DNA of 64,000 bases from Veillonella infantium. Its GTDB lineage: Bacteria; Bacillota; Negativicutes; Veillonellales; Veillonellaceae. This document shows, piece after piece, positions 60,402 through 64,000 of the stretch. The stretch spans positions 215,056 through 279,055 of the forward strand of contig NZ_PPDD01000001.1 of NCBI RefSeq assembly GCF_002959895.1, given 5' to 3'. The position numbers and the translations under genes are program-made. Position 1 is the stretch's first letter, and every line of letters starts with the position of its first letter. The notes below the pieces were generated by a model. The model made no database searches and was not told the origin of the DNA. It saw only the letters and a program-made list of their open reading frames with translations.

Positions 60402-61358
60402 ATGGCACAAATTGCAGCAAATTTACAACGCATTAAAAACGGCCAACGCCGTTATGCAATTACACCTCGCATTCCTGCAGGTTTCATTCAACCAGAACAA
60501 TTACAAAAATATATCGACGTAGCCAATGAGTTCGGCGCCGTTCTTAAATTGACTGGCAGCCAACGCATTATGATTACGAATTTGAAAGCAGAAGACGTAG
60601 ATAAAGCTTGGGAAATGCTCGGCATGGAGCCAGCGTATATGGTTTCTAACCGTGTGCGTAGCGTAAAAATCTGCCCAGGCACTACATTCTGTAAACGTGC
60701 TAAACAAGACAGCGTACATCTTGGTATGCAACTTGAACGCAAATATTTGTCTCAAGAAATGCCAAGCAAAATGAAAATCGGCGTGGCCGGTTGTATTAAC
60801 TCTTGTACTGAAAGCCGCATGAAAGATGTTGGTATTATTGGTACTGTAGAGGGCTGGAACGTATACGCTGGCGGTAGCGGCGGTGCTCACCCACGCATCG
60901 GCGACCTCATCGCAGAGGTAGCAACTGAAAAAGAAGCTCTTGCATTAGTAGATCGTATCATTGCATACTATAAAGAAAACGCACAAATCGAGCGCATGGG
61001 CGAATTCATCGACCGCATTGGTTTAGAGACTTTTAAAGCAGCTGTATTGGGCGACCTTGAAGGTGCTCCAGCTGAAAGCAAATCCGATGAACCAGCTGTG
61101 TTCTTACCTGGTCATGGCAACGACCCTGAACCAGAAGCACCACGCCTCGAAGCAGGTGCCCCTATTACACCAGACACAATCATTCGCGATATCGTAGATA
61201 CATATCCAAATGTCGTACCTGTGTTACAAAGCATCGGTATGGGTTGCCTTGGTTGCCCATCTTCTACAGCTGAGCCATTATGGCAAGCCGCAGAAATTCA
61301 CGGTGTTAATGTATACGATTTAGTTCAAAAATTAGAAACAGCACGAAAAGGAGCTTAA
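60402..61358 (+). CDS. Siroheme nitrite/sulfite reductase-like protein fused to DUF1858
   Basis: A 318-residue cytoplasmic protein. Residues 1-215 follow a short nitrite/sulfite reductase repeat: YAITPRIPAGFIQPEQL, KLTGSQRIMITNL, and the cluster-siroheme cysteines in KICPGTTFCKRAKQ and GVAGCINSCTESR. A proline/glutamate-rich linker follows, then a DUF1858 domain (DTIIRDIVDTYPNVVPVLQSIG with MGCLGCP), a redox-disulfide domain usually found as a separate small protein beside hybrid-cluster proteins. Only one reductase repeat is present, so it is half the size of classical enzymes. Likely an electron-transfer or reductase protein for sulfite, nitrite or a related oxyanion. Ribosome site AAAGGA. 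Confidence 0.88.
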   Translation: MAQIAANLQRIKNGQRRYAITPRIPAGFIQPEQLQKYIDVANEFGAVLKLTGSQRIMITNLKAEDVDKAWEMLGMEPAYMVSNRVRSVKICPGTTFCKRAKQDSVHLGMQLERKYLSQEMPSKMKIGVAGCINSCTESRMKDVGIIGTVEGWNVYAGGSGGAHPRIGDLIAEVATEKEALALVDRIIAYYKENAQIERMGEFIDRIGLETFKAAVLGDLEGAPAESKSDEPAVFLPGHGNDPEPEAPRLEAGAPITPDTIIRDIVDTYPNVVPVLQSIGMGCLGCPSSTAEPLWQAAEIHGVNVYDLVQKLETARKGA

Positions 61359-61359
61359 T

Positions 61360-62025
61360 ATGTCCGCATTCTTAGGTCACATCCATTACTGGTTATATCG
61401 TAAAATCCAATTGCTCGTTGAGCGTGAAAACTTGATTTTAGAAAAAACAACTAAGGTTGTTGATGATTTGGCAGAGGAATTACACTCTATCTCCGTAGAT
61501 ACATACGGCGAACCAATCAATCCAAGCATTCCGCTAGAAAACATTATCGACCACGGCAATATCCATGGCTGGTTGGCTAACCAAATCAATATCGCTTCCG
61601 TTCGCGAAGCAGCTTTCATCAAAGATTTGCTCGACACTAACGCTGGCGACGAAGCAGTACATGTAGTAACAGCTATTCTTGATGCATTCGCTGTACAAGG
61701 TCAAGCATGTGGCGTTGTGGCGCAAGACAACCTTGAGGAACACACTGCACCAGCTATTTACAATGCGTTGCAAAACTTCTACGTAAATGGCATGCCTTGC
61801 GATGGTGGTGACCAAGTGGTTTCTGAAAGCCCAGATGAATTCACATGGGTTGGCGATCACAGATTACAAGCAGGCTACTGGCGTACAGCGGGCGTTGACC
61901 CTAAGTTCATGGCCCTTGCATACCAAACATGGTTCGAAGCTTTTGTAAAAGCCGTAGATCCAAACTTTGAACTTGTAACAACTGAAGAAAACGGCACACG
62001 TTTATATACAATCAAGAAAAAATAA
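61360..62025 (+). CDS. Protein of unknown function, cotranscribed with the siroheme protein
   Basis: A 221-residue soluble protein; no signal peptide or membrane helix. It starts SAFLGHIHYWLYRKIQLLVE and later has AFAVQGQACGVVAQDN and WVGDHRLQAGYWRTAGVDP. Scattered histidines and two cysteines could bind a metal or cofactor, but no family is recognised. The start codon lies one base after the stop of the siroheme gene, with GGAG inside that gene's end, so translation is coupled. It may be an accessory subunit of that reductase. Confidence 0.7.
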   Translation: MSAFLGHIHYWLYRKIQLLVERENLILEKTTKVVDDLAEELHSISVDTYGEPINPSIPLENIIDHGNIHGWLANQINIASVREAAFIKDLLDTNAGDEAVHVVTAILDAFAVQGQACGVVAQDNLEEHTAPAIYNALQNFYVNGMPCDGGDQVVSESPDEFTWVGDHRLQAGYWRTAGVDPKFMALAYQTWFEAFVKAVDPNFELVTTEENGTRLYTIKKK

Positions 62026-62081
62026 ATAATAAATACATAACATTCCGTTTGTTTAGAGACTATAAACGAACGAAAATGGAC

Positions 62082-62117
62082 AAAAAGCGAACGTAAAATT
62101 TTACGTTCGCTTTTTTC
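62082..62117 (+). terminator. Terminator of the siroheme-reductase operon
   Basis: Perfect stem AAAAAGCGAACGTAAAA with complement and TTTTTT. Confidence 0.9.
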
Positions 62118-62282
62118 ATGTCTAAAATTTTCTATATATTTTTTACAAAACTGTAGCTATAGGCACAGCATTGATAAGTAATATCATTTATAATATAAGC
62201 ATAAGGTAATTACACAAATTAATTTAATTAAGTGATAGCGTCAGCTTTCAAAACATAAAAAGCTAGAATTAGGAGGTCTATT

Positions 62283-62570
62283 ATGGCAGGCACAGTTAAT
62301 CAAGAATTAGGTTTATTATTCCAAGGTCCTAACTATGTAATCGTTAAAAAAGGCGGCAAAGCTGGTGAACAAGTTGAAAAACACAATCACCCAGAAGCAA
62401 ACGTAATCTTTACAGTAGTAAAAGGTAAAGTACAAGTGTTCCTTAACGAAACTGAAGAACACGTACTTGTACCAGGCCAAGTATTGGAATTCAACGGCGA
62501 CAACTACATCCAAGCAACACTTGTAGAAGATAGCGAATTCGTAGTAAACCTTATTCATAAACCAGAATAA
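62283..62570 (+). CDS. Small cupin-domain protein
   Basis: A 95-residue single cupin. The first cupin motif is EKHNHPEANVIFTVVKGKVQVFL, with two histidines and a glutamate; the second, PGQVLEFNGDNYIQA, lacks the usual histidine (N instead). Such small proteins bind a metal or small ligand; no reaction can be assigned. Strong AGGAGG ribosome site and a perfect terminator downstream indicate good expression. Monocistronic. Confidence 0.85.
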   Translation: MAGTVNQELGLLFQGPNYVIVKKGGKAGEQVEKHNHPEANVIFTVVKGKVQVFLNETEEHVLVPGQVLEFNGDNYIQATLVEDSEFVVNLIHKPE

Positions 62571-62599
62571 ATACTAACAGAACCTACAAACACTATTAG

Positions 62600-62638
62600 A
62601 AAAGGCGGTTAATCGTAATTGATTAACCGCCTTTTTTG
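62600..62638 (+). terminator. Terminator of the cupin gene
   Basis: AAAAGGCGGTTAATC/GATTAACCGCCTTTTTT, a perfect stem 30 bases past the stop. Confidence 0.9.
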
Positions 62639-62692
62639 TATTACTTAAATTCTGTAGTGCTTACATTTTATAGAGCTTACATTTTGAAGAAA

Positions 62693-63214
62693 TTAAAAGG
62701 AGTTATAGATTGTTAGCTCACTTACATCAGCCCGTTTTGTATGGCCTGGGGCAGGTACGCAATCAGGATGAGGATAACCGATTGGGAATATCGCTACAGG
62801 TATGATGTTATCAGGCAAAGTATAGGCTGCTCGTACCTTAGCAGGATCAAAATGAGCAATCCAAGTTGTTCCTAGACCTATATCCGCCACAGTAAACATA
62901 AGGTGAGAGCCTACAATACTAGCGTCTACAACGCCCATATCCGCATCATCGTATTCCCGTTTCCAACTCACTGTATTATCATAGCAAACAATAATTGCCA
63001 ACGGTGCATTGAAGTGACCATTCGTGCAATCTTTTAGTTTATTAAGACTATCTGTCGTATTCAACACAAGTAAGCGTTGTGGCTGATAATTATGAGCCGT
63101 AGGTGCTAATCTCGCTGCCTCTAACAAGATATCTAATTTCTCTTGCTCAACGGGCTTCGTATCAAATTTGCGAACTGAATACCGCTCTGAGGCTAATGCT
63201 TTAAAATCTTTCAT
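62693..63214 (-). CDS. Nitroreductase family protein (second)
   Basis: A 173-residue FMN-dependent oxidoreductase. ERYSVRKFDTKPVEQEKLD is the family opening, ARLAPTAHNYQPQR the FMN region, and GLGTTWIAHFDP and FPIGYPHPD the C-terminal parts. It belongs to a different branch from the protein at 10017. Substrate unknown. Ribosome site AAGGAG. The terminator of the convergent cupin gene lies between them. Confidence 0.88.
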   Translation of the reverse strand: MKDFKALASERYSVRKFDTKPVEQEKLDILLEAARLAPTAHNYQPQRLLVLNTTDSLNKLKDCTNGHFNAPLAIIVCYDNTVSWKREYDDADMGVVDASIVGSHLMFTVADIGLGTTWIAHFDPAKVRAAYTLPDNIIPVAIFPIGYPHPDCVPAPGHTKRADVSELTIYNSF

Positions 63215-63322
63215 TAGATCTCACTCCTTAGTTGAAATAAGCTAATCTATTTTAAAGAAAACACCTATATAATACTTATAATATATTAACCTATATAATA
63301 CTTATAATATATTAATTCCCTA

Positions 63323-63715
63323 TTATAGCTCTCCTTTTACCACTTGAACAACTTCATTAAAATCTTCTGAAAGATCATCAAACTGATGGTCTGAATATAA
63401 AAAATAACCTTCTAAACCTCTGTGAATAATTGCATTTACTGTTGGGTGAAACTCCTCATCTGTCGCATCAATGACGAATTGCGTCATTTGATAAGCTACT
63501 TCCTCTGAATAAGTAAGTTTATCAATACCAATATTAAACATCAAGTCTTGGACATCCTCTGGTGTAAGGGACTCCTTTTGAGCCGTCCCATTTAACATTC
63601 CAAAAATATATGCTGCCGCTAACTCTCTATCAAGCTCATCCTCTAAATTAATCGTAACCAAGCTAAGGAATGTATCAACCATTTCCATAACTTCATTCAC
63701 AATACTATCTTTCAT
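63323..63715 (-). CDS. Small acidic protein of unknown function
   Basis: A 130-residue soluble, strongly acidic, helical protein (KDSIVNEVMEMVDTFLSLV, then AAAYIFGMLNGTAQKES and FHPTVNAIIHRGLEGYFLY). The AAYIFGMLNG stretch and acidity recall immunity-type proteins of polymorphic toxin systems, but I cannot confirm a family, and no toxin gene is adjacent. Start at 63715 chosen over 63751 because it has AAAGGA at the proper distance. The gene ends close to the nitroreductase start on the same strand. Confidence 0.6.
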   Translation of the reverse strand: MKDSIVNEVMEMVDTFLSLVTINLEDELDRELAAAYIFGMLNGTAQKESLTPEDVQDLMFNIGIDKLTYSEEVAYQMTQFVIDATDEEFHPTVNAIIHRGLEGYFLYSDHQFDDLSEDFNEVVQVVKGEL

Positions 63716-63904
63716 AATAAATCCTTTCTTCAACAGTTTACACATTGTCACAAGAAATAACTAACTAGCAATAACTATGGGATATAAAACTGACAAGTCT
63801 CTTCCCTTAGTTTACATGACGATATAAATTTAATTTACTATATGTTATCTCTATACAGACTACTTCTGTTAATATATTTCTCTGTCTTACTGTAAAAGTC
63901 CTTT

Positions 63905-64000
63905 AAATCATAACCACCCGTAGAACGGGTGGTTTGCTCTGACCCTATAAGGGTCTTTCTCTAGTGGTGGCCCTCTAAAGAGGGCATTGAATGATCTGAC
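63905..64000 (-). mobile_element. Start of a second IS200-type copy (cut by the window edge)
   Basis: Bases 63905-64000 repeat 4147-4242 without visible difference, including the end hairpin CCACCCG/CGGGTGG. The orientation is the same, so tnpA would lie to the right, outside the window, on the minus strand. The bases before the junction differ from the first copy. Confidence 0.85.

Noticed and set aside
1..64000. tRNA or rRNA genes
   Set aside because: I noticed no cloverleaf with a T-loop GTTCRA and matching acceptor arms, and no rRNA signature. A tRNAscan run would be decisive.

Overview
The window looks like chromosome from a low-GC diderm Firmicute, most likely Veillonella or a close Negativicute. 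This is an inference from gene content. Firmicute-type promoters and strong Shine-Dalgarno (SD) sites occur beside outer-membrane features: a trimeric autotransporter with a YadA-type anchor, a BamE-like secreted protein and many signal-peptide proteins. There is also an anaerobe's toolkit (iron-only hydrogenase, siroheme reductase-like protein, iron alcohol dehydrogenase).

Layout. 1-10 kb: TauE/SafE permease (cut by the left edge), ClC transporter, iron alcohol dehydrogenase, an IS200-type element, a NagZ-like lipoprotein, a small 2Fe-2S protein, a site-2-protease homologue without its metal ligands, and a carboxymuconolactone decarboxylase / secreted protein / OhrR-like regulator cluster. 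10-17 kb: nitroreductase, organophosphate-type MFS transporter, two relics of P-type ATPases, an ArsC/Spx-like protein, an orphan HigA whose toxin gene is reduced to nine codons, a DUF554 protein, a candidate small RNA and a DNA-3-methyladenine glycosylase.

17.8-31.3 kb is an expanded family island. It has four ~420-residue secreted paralogues, four ~150-residue membrane paralogues and three ~195-residue secreted proteins. Between them lie five copies of what reads as a type I toxin-antitoxin locus: a plus-strand antisense RNA with a consensus promoter, converging on a minus-strand gene for a 33-residue holin-like peptide. Two toxin genes are intact and three are truncated, while all five antisense RNA promoters are intact. 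Six long inverted repeats sit in front of the paralogue genes. A sodium:solute symporter is embedded here. A trimeric autotransporter and a BamE-like protein follow.

33.8-44.1 kb is a defence island. A GmrSD-like DUF262/DUF1524 gene converges on a five-gene operon (MORC/GHKL ATPase, Z1 helicase-like ATPase, PD-(D/E)XK protein, AIPR protein, C5 cytosine methyltransferase). That set matches the MutL/MORC-linked restriction-modification systems predicted by comparative genomics.

44.5-64 kb: an unknown protein with a possible SOS box, a divergent sigma factor, a shortened AAA ATPase, a NagZ-like pseudoenzyme, the [FeFe] hydrogenase, three related small secreted proteins, gyrA, a RhuM-family protein, an SfsA/GIY-YIG fusion, a HigBA pair, a siroheme-reductase/DUF1858 fusion with a structured leader, a cupin, a second nitroreductase, a small acidic protein, and the start of a second IS200 copy at the right edge. 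Short unrelated tandem repeats of about 12-27 bp recur between genes, and three terminators share one conserved loop sequence.
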